64,000 bases of DNA from Clostridium_AD sp937920395. Lineage in GTDB: Bacteria; Bacillota; Clostridia; Clostridiales; Clostridiaceae. Both the position numbers and the translations under genes were made by a program. Below are positions 43,099-52,437 of this stretch, piece by piece (position 1 is the first letter of the stretch; every line of letters starts with the position of its first letter). The notes below the pieces were generated by a model. The model searched no databases. It worked only from the letters and a program-made list of their open reading frames with translations, and was not told the DNA's origin. The DNA is taken from positions 1 to 64,000 of the forward strand of contig DAVZGP010000003.1 in the NCBI GenBank assembly GCA_052274345.1, in the 5' to 3' direction.

Positions 43099-44139
43099 CT
43101 ATATAATATTTTTCAATAAACAGTTATTTTCTTCTCTGCTTCCTATTGTTATTCTCAAACAGTTTACTAATTTACCTGAAGTATAACAACGCACATTTAT
43201 ACTTTGTTTTAAGAGCTTTTCTCTAAGTTCTAAAGCATTTGAGACCTCAACTAGTATAAAATTTGCTTTGGCTTTATAAAGCTTTATTCCATTAATATTG
43301 CTCAATTTTTCCCATAAGTAAACTCTCTCTGCTAGTATGTTTTTAACATTGTTATATATTATTTCTGGCTTTTTTAATACAACACATGCTATATCTTGAG
43401 TGATAGAATTCACATTGTAAGGTGGCTTTACTTTTTTTAGTTCGGACATTAGAACATTATTCGTAATCATAAATCCTAGTCTTATAGCCGCAAGGCCAAT
43501 TTTCGAGCAAGTTCTTAGTACTATTAAATTATCATAAAAATCTATTTTATCTACAATAGTCTCGCCATAAAATTCAAAGTATGCCTCATCAATTACTACA
43601 ATACGTTTGCATCCTTCTATTATTCTAATAATATCCTCTCTTTTAATAATGTTACCAGTAGGATTATCAGGATTAGATAAAAATACGATTTTAACCTTTT
43701 CACTATTAGCCATGTTAATAAAACTTTCTACATCCAATTCCAATTCTGTTCCAAGTGAAAATTCAATTGGGATTCCACCAGCAACCTTAGTATATAATCC
43801 ATACATTGAGAAATCAGGACTTTGCATTGCTACTTTATCACCAGGTCTTAAAAATGTATGAGCAATTATTTGAATACACTCATCTGAACCATTTCCAGCC
43901 ATTACATTTATACTATTTACATTAGCATATTTAGCATAAAGCGCGCAAACCTCCAGGGCCTCTGGATCTGGATACCTATTATAAATGGAATGTTCTATTA
44001 CCTTGCCTATTTCTTTTCTAGTTTCAAAATCAATGTTATTAAAACTTTCATTGGCATTTAACCTTACTTTATAATCAGTTTTACCTGCACTATATGATTC
44101 AAAATCACATAAATCTTCTCTAAACAAATCTTCTACCAT
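43099..44139 (-). CDS. hisC: Histidinol-phosphate aminotransferase
   Basis: Transaminates imidazole acetol phosphate with glutamate. Fold-type I, 346 residues. NGSDECIQIIAHTF (about 80), NPDNPTGN (about 155), VIDEAYFEFYG (about 179) and the PLP Lys in LRTCSKIGLAAIRLG (near 205) are the family signatures. Its ATG shares a base with the hisD stop (TAATG). The nearby class I aminotransferase at 14.6 kb belongs to a different group. Confidence 0.95.
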   Translation of the reverse strand: MVEDLFREDLCDFESYSAGKTDYKVRLNANESFNNIDFETRKEIGKVIEHSIYNRYPDPEALEVCALYAKYANVNSINVMAGNGSDECIQIIAHTFLRPGDKVAMQSPDFSMYGLYTKVAGGIPIEFSLGTELELDVESFINMANSEKVKIVFLSNPDNPTGNIIKREDIIRIIEGCKRIVVIDEAYFEFYGETIVDKIDFYDNLIVLRTCSKIGLAAIRLGFMITNNVLMSELKKVKPPYNVNSITQDIACVVLKKPEIIYNNVKNILAERVYLWEKLSNINGIKLYKAKANFILVEVSNALELREKLLKQSINVRCYTSGKLVNCLRITIGSREENNCLLKNII

Positions 44140-45431
44140 TATTTAAACCTCACTTTAATTGAATTTCCATGAGCTGTAAGCCCTTCAACATCTGATAATT
44201 TTATTACCTTATCTTTAACTTCGCATAGAGCTTGCTTAGTATAATATATATAACTTGATTTTTTAATAAAATCATCTACGGATAAGGGGGAAAAGAATCT
44301 TGCAGTTCCACTTGTTGGTAGAACATGATTAGGCCCGGCCATATAATCTCCTAGTGGTTCTGGTGCATATTCACCTAAAAATATGGAACCAGCATTTTTT
44401 ATATCACATAAATAATTAAATGGATCACGAACCATTACTTCAAGATGTTCAGGTGCAATGTCATTAGCAAGTTCTATAGCTTCTTCTATATTTTGGGCTA
44501 TTAAAATAACTCCATATTTCTCTAATGATTTCTTGATGATTTCATATCTGCTCATCTCTTTTATCTGTATTTCTAGCTCCTTAACTACCTTATTTGCAAG
44601 GTCTCTTGAGGTAGTTATAAGCATTGCTGATGCAAGAACATCATGTTCCGCTTGCGACATTAAATCTGCTGCAATGAAATGCTGATTTGCAAACTCATCT
44701 GCAATAATTAATATTTCACTTGGGCCTGCAATCATATCTATGGCAACAGATCCAAACACACTCTTTTTGGCCATAGCGACATAAATGTTTCCTGGTCCTA
44801 CTATTTTATCTACTTTAGAAATATTTTCTGTACCATATGCAAGTCCAGCAATCGCTTGTGCACCACCTATTTTGTAAATCTTATCAACTCCAGCTATATC
44901 TGCTGCAACTAGAATATGAGGATTAACTGTTCCATCCTTAAGTGGTGGTGTTACCATCACTAAATTTTCAACGCCAGCAACCTTTGCTGGAATTGCATTC
45001 ATAATAACAGATGATGGGTAAGATGCTGTGCCACCAGGTACATATATTCCTACACTTTCAAGTCCTCTTACAGTTTGGCCTAAAATAGCACCTTTCTCTT
45101 TTGTCATCATCCAACCATTTCTCTTTTGTTTTTCGTGAAATTCAGTAACATTTGCTTTTGCAATTGTTATAGCATCTAAAAAATCTTGGTCAACCATTTT
45201 ATACGCATTTTTAATTTCTGTATCTGTTACAACAAAATTTTCTAGTGTGATATTTTTACTATCAAATTTCTGAGTGTATTCAATTATAGCGTCATCGCCT
45301 CTAGTTCTTACATCTGCTAAAATCTTATCTACTATAATATTTGCATCTTTTTGAACATCCTCTGTTCTTTTTTTTAAAAACTTCATATATTCTTTTCCAT
45401 CAATACTATTTGCCTCTATAATTTTTATCAC
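44139..45431 (-). CDS. hisD: Histidinol dehydrogenase
   Basis: Oxidises histidinol to histidine in two NAD-linked steps with zinc. 430 residues. Signature VGPGNIYVAMAKKSVFGSV (about 225) and the zinc and catalytic residues in DLMSQAEHD (about 255) and APEHLEVM (about 322) are seen, with the C-terminal GPNHVLPTSGTARF (about 363). The start is GTG, sharing a base with the hisG stop (TAGTG), so translation is coupled. Confidence 0.96.
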   Translation of the reverse strand: MIKIIEANSIDGKEYMKFLKKRTEDVQKDANIIVDKILADVRTRGDDAIIEYTQKFDSKNITLENFVVTDTEIKNAYKMVDQDFLDAITIAKANVTEFHEKQKRNGWMMTKEKGAILGQTVRGLESVGIYVPGGTASYPSSVIMNAIPAKVAGVENLVMVTPPLKDGTVNPHILVAADIAGVDKIYKIGGAQAIAGLAYGTENISKVDKIVGPGNIYVAMAKKSVFGSVAIDMIAGPSEILIIADEFANQHFIAADLMSQAEHDVLASAMLITTSRDLANKVVKELEIQIKEMSRYEIIKKSLEKYGVILIAQNIEEAIELANDIAPEHLEVMVRDPFNYLCDIKNAGSIFLGEYAPEPLGDYMAGPNHVLPTSGTARFFSPLSVDDFIKKSSYIYYTKQALCEVKDKVIKLSDVEGLTAHGNSIKVRFK

Positions 45432-46078
45432 TATATCATCGCCTCATTTTTATCTACATATTGTTGAACCTTAACTATTAAAGTACCTATCTCATCCTTT
45501 TTCATCTTCATGCTAGCTCTATTGACTATCATTCTTGCACTAATATCACATATTTTTTCTATAATAATCAATCCGTTCTCCCTAAGAGTGTCACCTGTTT
45601 CAACCAAATCTACAATTGCATCAGATAACTCTAGTATTGGAGCAAGTTCAACTGAACCATCTAATTTAATAATTTCAACATCTTCATTGTTTTTTTTAAA
45701 ATATTCTTTTGCAACTGTTGGGTATTTAGTAGCTATTTTTTTACGATTATACCCATCATAACTTTTAAAACTTGGTAATGCTGCAACTGCAAACATACAT
45801 TTTCCAACCTTTAAATCTACTACTTCATAAAATTCTTTGTTTTGCTCCATCAAAGTATCTTTACCAACGATTCCAATATCTGCTGCGCCATGTTCTACAT
45901 AGGTTAAAACATCTGTAGACTTGACTAAAACAAATTCTATATTATTTCTTACATCCTTAAGAATTAATTTTCTTCCCTTATTTTTAAGATCTGTACAATC
46001 TATTCCTATATCTTCAAACATAGAAATAGCATACTTTTCTAATCTTCCTTTTGTTAATGCTATGCGTATTGCTTTCAT
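45431..46078 (-). CDS. hisG: ATP phosphoribosyltransferase, short catalytic subunit
   Basis: First step of histidine synthesis: joins ATP and PRPP. 215 residues, the short HisG that lacks the C-terminal regulatory domain and needs HisZ. KGRLEKYAISMFEDIGID at the N-terminus, GIVGKDTLME (about 74) and the PRPP-binding DLVETGDTLRENGL (about 155) are seen. It starts 3 bases after hisZ ends and overlaps hisD by one base, which fits equal production of HisG and HisZ. Confidence 0.95.
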   Translation of the reverse strand: MKAIRIALTKGRLEKYAISMFEDIGIDCTDLKNKGRKLILKDVRNNIEFVLVKSTDVLTYVEHGAADIGIVGKDTLMEQNKEFYEVVDLKVGKCMFAVAALPSFKSYDGYNRKKIATKYPTVAKEYFKKNNEDVEIIKLDGSVELAPILELSDAIVDLVETGDTLRENGLIIIEKICDISARMIVNRASMKMKKDEIGTLIVKVQQYVDKNEAMI

Positions 46079-46080
46079 AA

Positions 46081-47370
46081 TTATTCCCCCAAAATGTTAA
46101 TATACATATCTAATCCATTAATAAATTTCTCGACACTTGTCTTAAATTTATTTTTGCTTTTAGTATCTATTATTTCAATAATATTTTCTTCTAATATGCA
46201 AATTATTTTCTCTATTCCCTTATTCTGTGCATAATTCAGAGCTTTTTCTTTCTCTTCAAATAAACTTAATTCAGTACTAAGACCTTTGGTTCTAATTTGC
46301 TCTGCAAACTTGTATGCACATGCGGCTAATCTATTTTCAAAATAAATCATAAATTTTTCATTAACATTCTTATTATCATTACCTTGCTTTGAAAGGACAG
46401 ACTGAATATTGTCCACATCTATTGCAAATCCAACTGCTGGCATTGATGCACCAAATTTTGATATTAGATTATCATATCTTCCTCCACTAATGATGGTTGT
46501 TCCTACTTCACTGCTATATCCTCTAAATGTTATCCCGGTATAATAATCAATATGCTGTACCATTCCTAAATCAATAGAAATATATTCACCAAATCCTACA
46601 CTTAATATACGCTCATAAATTTTTTCTATAGTATCGAGTGATGCAAGTGCTCTCTTATTTTGAGTTAACTTTCTTGCAGCGCAAAGCACTTCAATTCCAC
46701 CAAACAGTTCAGGTAATTTTTTCAAAGCTTCTACATTTTCTATACCAAATGTTGATTCTTTATCATCTATAAATTCTCTTAATACTCCAAAGTTCTTATT
46801 TTCAACAAGACCCCTTAATCTTTCCATTTCTTCATAATCAAGTTCTATATCTTCTATAAGTCCCTTGAAAAACTCAGCTTGACCGATTTCTAGCTCAAAT
46901 TTCTTTACTCCTATAGTAAGTAAAGATGAAATAGCAGTTATAATAACTTCTGCATCTGCTTTAGGGCTTTCACTCCCAATTATTTCAATTCCAGATTGGG
47001 TCATTTCACTAACCTTTCCATTCCAATCTTCATTTATTCTAAATATATTTCCGCTATAACATATTCGAAGTGGGTATGCTGAATCACGAAGTTTTGTAGC
47101 AACAATTCTCGCTATTGGCATAGTCATATCTGGTCTTAACACTAATATTCTTCCTGCATTATCAAAAAGCTTATACATTTTTTCCTGCTCAATTGATACG
47201 TCATCTCCCTGAAAAACATCATAAAATTCAAGTGTTGGAGATATTACTTCTAAATAACCGGTACTTAAATATATGTTTCTAAGTGTATCTATAATTTTAA
47301 TTTTATTATTACAATCCTCGAAAAGTATATCTCTTGAACCTTCAGGTATATGTCTTTTCCAATTATTCAT
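46081..47370 (-). CDS. hisZ: ATP phosphoribosyltransferase regulatory subunit HisZ
   Basis: A 429-residue paralogue of histidyl-tRNA synthetase. In short-HisG systems it forms a hetero-octamer with HisG and mediates histidine feedback. PEGSRDILFEDC near the N-terminus and the class II motif 2-like region around RPDMTMPIARIVATK are present, and LGMVQHIDYYTGITFRGY resembles the HisA box region. Catalytic histidine-charging residues are not expected. First gene of the operon, AGGAG before ATG 47370, about 55 bases after the predicted transcription start. Confidence 0.93.
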   Translation of the reverse strand: MNNWKRHIPEGSRDILFEDCNNKIKIIDTLRNIYLSTGYLEVISPTLEFYDVFQGDDVSIEQEKMYKLFDNAGRILVLRPDMTMPIARIVATKLRDSAYPLRICYSGNIFRINEDWNGKVSEMTQSGIEIIGSESPKADAEVIITAISSLLTIGVKKFELEIGQAEFFKGLIEDIELDYEEMERLRGLVENKNFGVLREFIDDKESTFGIENVEALKKLPELFGGIEVLCAARKLTQNKRALASLDTIEKIYERILSVGFGEYISIDLGMVQHIDYYTGITFRGYSSEVGTTIISGGRYDNLISKFGASMPAVGFAIDVDNIQSVLSKQGNDNKNVNEKFMIYFENRLAACAYKFAEQIRTKGLSTELSLFEEKEKALNYAQNKGIEKIICILEENIIEIIDTKSKNKFKTSVEKFINGLDMYINILGE

Positions 47371-47401
47371 TATTCCACTCCTCCGATTCTGATTCTCTAC
47401 T

Positions 47402-47413
47402 TTAACGCGTTAA
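47402..47413 (-). promoter_or_regulatory. Palindromic candidate operator of the his operon
   Basis: The perfect 12-base palindrome TTAACGCGTTAA lies about 18 bases downstream of the -10 box, in the early transcript and before the hisZ ribosome site. That is a normal place for a repressor site. No T-box leader fits in the short 5' region. The protein that binds it is unknown. Confidence 0.5.
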
Positions 47414-47430
47414 CACTTTATCTTGTTAAA

Positions 47431-47459
47431 AGATTACCATTTTTTTATTGGTAAGTCAA
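47431..47459 (-). promoter_or_regulatory. Sigma-A promoter of the his operon
   Basis: TTGACT (47454-47459) and TAATCT (47431-47436) on the minus strand with a 17-base spacer. The predicted start is near 47424, about 55 bases before hisZ. The 404-base gap between hisZ and potA holds this promoter, the palindrome and the pot promoter; no gene was seen in it. Confidence 0.7.
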
Positions 47460-47646
47460 CACTTGATTTTATAAAATTTCTATAAGTTCTAAAAATTACA
47501 ACAATTGATGTTTTTATATTAAGTAATTTCTTAATTCAAAATCGTTTATTGGGCATATTATATCATTCACCCATTTTTCATTCTACATATTTAACGAAAC
47601 TTTCAAACATTGTTTAAAAGTTTTCCTACAATATAAGACCAAGTTA

Positions 47647-47675
47647 TTGATATTTAAAAATTATTGTGCTATTAT
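47647..47675 (+). promoter_or_regulatory. Sigma-A promoter of the pot operon
   Basis: TTGATA (47647-47652) and TATTAT (47670-47675) with a 17-base spacer, about 100 bases upstream of the potA start. No terminator-like structure was seen between it and potA. Confidence 0.6.
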
Positions 47676-47774
47676 TCTAAAGTCATTATTATTCAAGATA
47701 ATGCATAATTATAAATTTTAATAAAGAAGTTTCAATTATAATATAGTATTTTACTAAAAAGGAGCTGTTACGGT

Positions 47775-48860
47775 GTGACAAAAAGTGTTTTCGTTCAATT
47801 GTTAAATATTTGTAAGAGTTTTAATCAAGATGATCCTATCATTAAAAACTTAGATCTTGATATACGTCAAGGAGAATTTCTAACCCTACTGGGACCAAGT
47901 GGTTGTGGAAAAACCACTACATTAAGAATGATTGCAGGTTTCGAATTGCCTACAAGTGGCGAAATTATAATTGATGGTGAAAATATTACGCAAAAACCAC
48001 CTTACCTTAGGTGTGTAAATACAGTATTTCAAAACTATGCATTATTTCCTCATATGAATATATATGATAATATAGCCTTCGGTCTTAAAATGAAAAAAGT
48101 ACCCAAAAGTGAAATAAAAGATAAAGTAAATAAGATGTTGAAAATGGTACAACTTGAAGGTTTTGAGAATAGAATGCCCTCTATGTTAAGTGGTGGACAA
48201 ATGCAAAGAGTTGCTATAGCACGAGCTATCGTAAACAAACCCAAAGTTCTTCTTTTAGATGAGCCCCTAGGTGCGCTTGATTTAAAGCTCAGGAAACAAA
48301 TGCAATTAGAACTTAAGCATCTTCAAAAAATTCTTGGTATAACTTTTGTTTTTGTTACCCATGATCAAGAAGAAGCATTGACCATGTCAGACCGAATTGT
48401 TGTTATGAACAGTGGCGTTATTGAGCAAATTGGGACACCTGAAGAACTTTATGAACACCCTAAAACTAAATTTGTAGCTAACTTTTTAGGTGAGACAAAC
48501 ATCCTAGAAGGTGAAATTGTTAAACTAAAAGAGAACGAAGTTTTGCTTAAGCTTTATGAAGAAGAAGATATAATTAGAATACCTAACCATAATTATAATT
48601 TAGGTGATAAATTTATAGTTTCTGTTAGACCTGAGAGAATTAAAATTAAAGAAATTGTTGAAGAAGGCGACGTTTGGTTAGTTTGTAGATTTAAGGAAAG
48701 AATCTATGTAGGTTCAACCATAAAAGTTATTATGCTTCTAAAAGACAATAAAGAAATTATAGTTAATGAGCCAATAGGTAAAAGTTTTGTATTCTTAAAT
48801 GAGACTAAAGAATATTTTATAACATGGAATCCTAATCATACTATAGTTATTAAGGAATAA
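47775..48860 (+). CDS. potA: Spermidine/putrescine ABC transporter ATP-binding protein
   Basis: Energises polyamine import. 361 residues: ABC domain (about 1-240) with Walker A GPSGCGKTT (about 39-47), Q-loop TVFQNYALFPHM, signature LSGGQMQR and Walker B VLLLDEPLGALD, then a C-terminal TOBE-type region (about 270-355). LRMIAGFELPTSGEI is typical of PotA. The start is GTG 47775; GGAG lies 10 bases upstream, a slightly long spacing. First gene of a three-gene operon. Confidence 0.93.
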   Translation: MTKSVFVQLLNICKSFNQDDPIIKNLDLDIRQGEFLTLLGPSGCGKTTTLRMIAGFELPTSGEIIIDGENITQKPPYLRCVNTVFQNYALFPHMNIYDNIAFGLKMKKVPKSEIKDKVNKMLKMVQLEGFENRMPSMLSGGQMQRVAIARAIVNKPKVLLLDEPLGALDLKLRKQMQLELKHLQKILGITFVFVTHDQEEALTMSDRIVVMNSGVIEQIGTPEELYEHPKTKFVANFLGETNILEGEIVKLKENEVLLKLYEEEDIIRIPNHNYNLGDKFIVSVRPERIKIKEIVEEGDVWLVCRFKERIYVGSTIKVIMLLKDNKEIIVNEPIGKSFVFLNETKEYFITWNPNHTIVIKE

Positions 48861-48874
48861 AGGAAGTTAAGCAA

Positions 48875-49765
48875 ATGAAGATTAAGAAATCGAAAAATTC
48901 TATAAATAAATATTTAAACTTACATCTAAAATATTTAACAACAATTTCACCTGCTCTCATATGGCTGATAGTATTTTTTGTTATGCCACTTTTATTTATA
49001 GTTGTAGTGAGTTTTTCTACTAGAGGCGAAGTTGGAAACATAATATATAAGTTTACTTTAGAAAACTATGTTAGGCTTTTAGACCCTCTTTATATTAATA
49101 TTTTTCTAAAATCACTCCTAATAGCTGTCTATACTACCATGTTATGTTTGATTTTCGGATATCCATTTGCCTACATAATAGCAAATGTTAATAAAAAAAT
49201 TAAGCCACTACTACTTTTATTAATAATACTTCCATTTTGGACTAACTCATTAGTTAGAACCTATGCAATAATAGTATTACTTAAAACAGAAGGAATAATA
49301 AATACACTACTATTACATTTTCATATTATAAATATACCGCTTAATTTAATGTATAACAATTTTGCAGTTATGGTTGGTATGCTATATATGATGTTTCCAT
49401 TTATGGTTCTTCCTCTATATACTTCCATAGAAAAACTGGACAAGAGAATATTAGATGCTGCTTCTGATCTTGGAGCAGGTCCGTTTTATAAATTTATCAA
49501 AATTATTCTTCCACTTACTAAAGGTGGCATTGTATCAGGTTCTATTTTAGTTTTTATTCCTACCCTTGGACTTTTCTTTGTAACTGACCTTATGGGAGGT
49601 AGTAAGGTAATCCTTATGAGTAATTTAATTAAAAATCAGTTCCTTACTGCAAGAGATTGGCCATTTGGTTCTGCTATATCAGTTATTTTAATAATTGTTA
49701 TGTTATCTGTTATTTTATATAGTACAAAACTAACTGGAACTAAAGGAACTAAGGAGGTATTATAA
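48875..49765 (+). CDS. potB: Spermidine/putrescine ABC transporter permease PotB
   Basis: A 296-residue inner-membrane subunit with about six helices. The cytoplasmic EAA-type loop that contacts PotA is visible as DAASDLGAGPFYKFIKIILPLTKGG. The N-terminus starts with a basic stretch followed by a long hydrophobic helix (about 20-45). AGGAAGT precedes ATG 48875, 14 bases after potA ends. It pairs with the PotC half of the next protein. Confidence 0.93.
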   Translation: MKIKKSKNSINKYLNLHLKYLTTISPALIWLIVFFVMPLLFIVVVSFSTRGEVGNIIYKFTLENYVRLLDPLYINIFLKSLLIAVYTTMLCLIFGYPFAYIIANVNKKIKPLLLLLIILPFWTNSLVRTYAIIVLLKTEGIINTLLLHFHIINIPLNLMYNNFAVMVGMLYMMFPFMVLPLYTSIEKLDKRILDAASDLGAGPFYKFIKIILPLTKGGIVSGSILVFIPTLGLFFVTDLMGGSKVILMSNLIKNQFLTARDWPFGSAISVILIIVMLSVILYSTKLTGTKGTKEVL

Positions 49766-49767
49766 AG

Positions 49768-51603
49768 ATGAAAAACAAAAAAACAAATTCACTTAAATTT
49801 TTATATTTGATTCTAATATTTATGTTTTTATATATACCAATTATAGTACTTATCGGATTTTCCTTTAATCAGTCAAAATTAAATGTAGTTTGGACCGGTT
49901 TCACATTTAAATGGTATGGCAGTTTACTCCATAATGCGGGCATATTAGATGCTGTTAAGAACTCATTTATTATAGCTATAATTAGTACAATAATTTCTGT
50001 AATTATAGGAACTTTGGCCGCCATTGGAATGTATAGATACAAATTCCGCACTAAAAAATTAGTTGATGCAATACTTTATGTACCTTTAGTTATACCTGAA
50101 ATAGTTATGGGCATATCCCTACTTGCTTTTTTCTCCATAGCAAAGATCCCTTTAGGTAGAGTGTCTTTAATTATTGCACATGTTACTTTCAGCATAGCCT
50201 ATGTTGTTGCAGTAGTTAAAACTAGACTCGACGGCTTCGATAGGTCGGTCGAAGAAGTTGCTATGGATCTTTACGCCACACCTATAAAAACCTTTTTCAA
50301 TGTAACCTTACCAATTATTATGCCAGGCGTTATTGCCGGTGCATTACTTGCTTTTACTTTATCACTTGATGATGTAATAATTAGTTTTTTTGTAGCTGGG
50401 CCTGGTAGTGTTACTTTGCCGCTTAAAGTATTTTCTATGGTAAAGTTTGGCGTTACCCCTGAGATCAACGCCTTATCGACCATACTAATATTATTAACTA
50501 TTATAATAATTTGTTTTGCACTTTTAATTCGAAATGTAAATATAAATATGAAAAAAATTGGAGCTATATTAACATCAATTTTGCTTATATTTGGATTTAT
50601 TGGTGGTGGAATATTCACTTATGCTAAACACAATGCGGAGCCTAAGGAAGTTTTAAATGTTTTTAACTGGTCTGAATATTTACCACAATCCGTTATAGAT
50701 AAATTTGAACAAACCTATAATATTAAAGTAAATTATAGTACTTTTTCATCAAATGAAGAAATGCTTGCAAAAATCATGGCAGGTGGTGGAAATTATGATC
50801 TAACAGTAGCTAGTGATTTTATGGTTGAAATATTAAGTAAACAAGGACTTATAACTCCAATTAATAAATCTAGTTTAACAAATTTAAGCAATATAGGCCC
50901 TCAATATTTAAACCTCCCCTTTGATCGAGGTAATAAATATAGTGTCCCATATATGTGGCTTGCAGGGGTAATCTCTTATGACAGTTCAAAAATCCCTGAA
51001 GGTACAATAAAAGGATATAAGGACCTTTGGAAACCTGAGTTTAAAAATTCTTTGACTGTCCTTGATGATGAGAGAGTTATAATTGGAATGACGCTTAAGA
51101 TGCTTGGATATCCGCTAAATGAGACTAATCCAGTAGCTCTTCAAAAGGCAAAAGAGGCACTTATAAAACTTCAGCCTAACATAAAATCTTATGATAGTGA
51201 TAGTCCCAAAACAAGCCTTATAAATGGGGAGTCAAAAGCAATATTTGCCTGGGGAGCAGAAGGAAATTTGGCACGTATTGAAAACCCAAATATAAAATAC
51301 GTAATCCCAAAGGAAGGGCTATTTCTTCAACAAGATAATTTTGTAATTCCCAAAGCTGCAAAAAATGTTAAAGCAGCGCAGCTTTTTATAAATTTTATAA
51401 TGGATCCGAAAATAAGCGCTGAGATTTCTCATAAATTCCCTTATGGAAATCCTAATACCGCAGCTTATAAATATATAGATAAAAAAACACTTGATGATAA
51501 AGCCGTTTATCCTCCAAAAGAAACTGTTAAAAAAGGTGAATACTTGAAGGATATAGGAAAATCAGTAACAGATTTAGATAAGATATGGACAGAAGTTAAA
51601 TAA
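49768..51603 (+). CDS. potCD: Fused spermidine/putrescine permease PotC and binding protein PotD
   Basis: A 611-residue fusion. Residues about 1-262 form a PotC permease with six helices and the EAA loop VAMDLYATPIKTFFNVTLP. A further hydrophobic helix (about 265-287) acts as a membrane anchor. From about 295 to the end lies a PotD-type binding domain starting VLNVFNWSEYLPQSVID. The join is a continuous frame with no internal start signal, so it is a true fusion, and the binding domain should be fixed on the outer face. Start ATG 49768 follows AAGGAGGT. Similar fusions are known in other Firmicutes. Confidence 0.9.
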   Translation: MKNKKTNSLKFLYLILIFMFLYIPIIVLIGFSFNQSKLNVVWTGFTFKWYGSLLHNAGILDAVKNSFIIAIISTIISVIIGTLAAIGMYRYKFRTKKLVDAILYVPLVIPEIVMGISLLAFFSIAKIPLGRVSLIIAHVTFSIAYVVAVVKTRLDGFDRSVEEVAMDLYATPIKTFFNVTLPIIMPGVIAGALLAFTLSLDDVIISFFVAGPGSVTLPLKVFSMVKFGVTPEINALSTILILLTIIIICFALLIRNVNINMKKIGAILTSILLIFGFIGGGIFTYAKHNAEPKEVLNVFNWSEYLPQSVIDKFEQTYNIKVNYSTFSSNEEMLAKIMAGGGNYDLTVASDFMVEILSKQGLITPINKSSLTNLSNIGPQYLNLPFDRGNKYSVPYMWLAGVISYDSSKIPEGTIKGYKDLWKPEFKNSLTVLDDERVIIGMTLKMLGYPLNETNPVALQKAKEALIKLQPNIKSYDSDSPKTSLINGESKAIFAWGAEGNLARIENPNIKYVIPKEGLFLQQDNFVIPKAAKNVKAAQLFINFIMDPKISAEISHKFPYGNPNTAAYKYIDKKTLDDKAVYPPKETVKKGEYLKDIGKSVTDLDKIWTEVK

Positions 51604-51607
51604 AAGA

Positions 51608-51636
51608 TTGACTTTTATTAAATTTGTGTATAGTAT
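51608..51636 (+). promoter_or_regulatory. Promoter before the pentapeptide-repeat gene
   Basis: TTGACT (51608-51613) and TAGTAT (51631-51636) with a 17-base spacer, only 4 bases after the potCD stop. Transcripts from it would pass through the terminator hairpin at 51651-51690 before the gene. Confidence 0.6.
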
Positions 51637-51650
51637 TTATAGTGAAATTA

Positions 51651-51690
51651 AAAACTTCTATCCACTTTTAAAATTGGCTAGAAGTTTTTT
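51651..51690 (+). terminator. Terminator after potCD and leader hairpin of the next gene
   Basis: 10-base arms (51651-51660 and 51679-51688, AAAACTTCTA type) with an 18-base loop, then a T6 run (51685-51690). It ends the pot operon and also lies inside the leader of the next gene, whose promoter is upstream of it. Confidence 0.75.
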
Positions 51691-51719
51691 GATGTTTATT
51701 AATTTAAGGGAGGCAAATA

Positions 51720-52361
51720 ATGGCTACAAATAGAAGTGTTAAAGGTAATTTTAATTATAACAATATAGAAAAAACAGGAAAAAACTTTATGTATAAAAAT
51801 CTTGAAAGAAGTAATTGCTATAATAGTGATTTTTCAGATTCAAATTTCAATTATGTTAATTTTAGAGGTGCTCATTTCAAATCTTGTGTATTTATTGAAT
51901 GTACTTTTAAATGGACTGAGTTCATTGGTACAAATTTTAAAGACAGTGATTTTCAAAATGCTATATTTGAAAATGCTTTATTTGATTCGGTAAATTTAGA
52001 TGGTGCAGATTTTAAAGACGTGGAATTTAAAAACACTATATTTTTATCAACAGATGTTCATAAGGCTAAAAATCTAAGCCTTAAAAATCCAGAAATAAAA
52101 ATATATGATGAAGTTCCGGAGCTTGAAATTAGTGAAGAACTTAGATCAGCAATTTTAAATGTAATGAAAAATAAATATGTAAAAGCAGCAAGAGTCCTTG
52201 ATACAAAAGATGGTGGTATTAATATAATAAATATAATGATATTACTAGAAAATTTTGATGAAGAAACTTTGATTAAAGGATTAAATATTATTAGTGATGA
52301 CTTAAACTGTGATTTTCATACATTAAGTTACATAATTAAATATTTAAATAATAATATGTAA
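51720..52361 (+). CDS. Pentapeptide-repeat protein
   Basis: 213 residues. From about 18 to 115 it consists of A(D/N)LXX-like pentapeptide repeats (for example NFRGAHFKSCVFIECTF and FENALFDSVNLDGADF), expected to fold as a right-handed quadrilateral beta helix. The last 90 residues are a helical acidic domain of unknown type. Some pentapeptide proteins mimic DNA and protect gyrase, but most have no known role, and no target is assigned here. ATG 51720 follows AAGGGAGG. It is followed at 76 bases by the YdjM-type gene. Confidence 0.88.
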   Translation: MATNRSVKGNFNYNNIEKTGKNFMYKNLERSNCYNSDFSDSNFNYVNFRGAHFKSCVFIECTFKWTEFIGTNFKDSDFQNAIFENALFDSVNLDGADFKDVEFKNTIFLSTDVHKAKNLSLKNPEIKIYDEVPELEISEELRSAILNVMKNKYVKAARVLDTKDGGINIINIMILLENFDEETLIKGLNIISDDLNCDFHTLSYIIKYLNNNM

Positions 52362-52437
52362 AAACACTATTTTAAAAAACTTTATTTTGTAAATAATAAT
52401 ATTATTATGACATCAAAATGAATAAGGAGTACATAAG

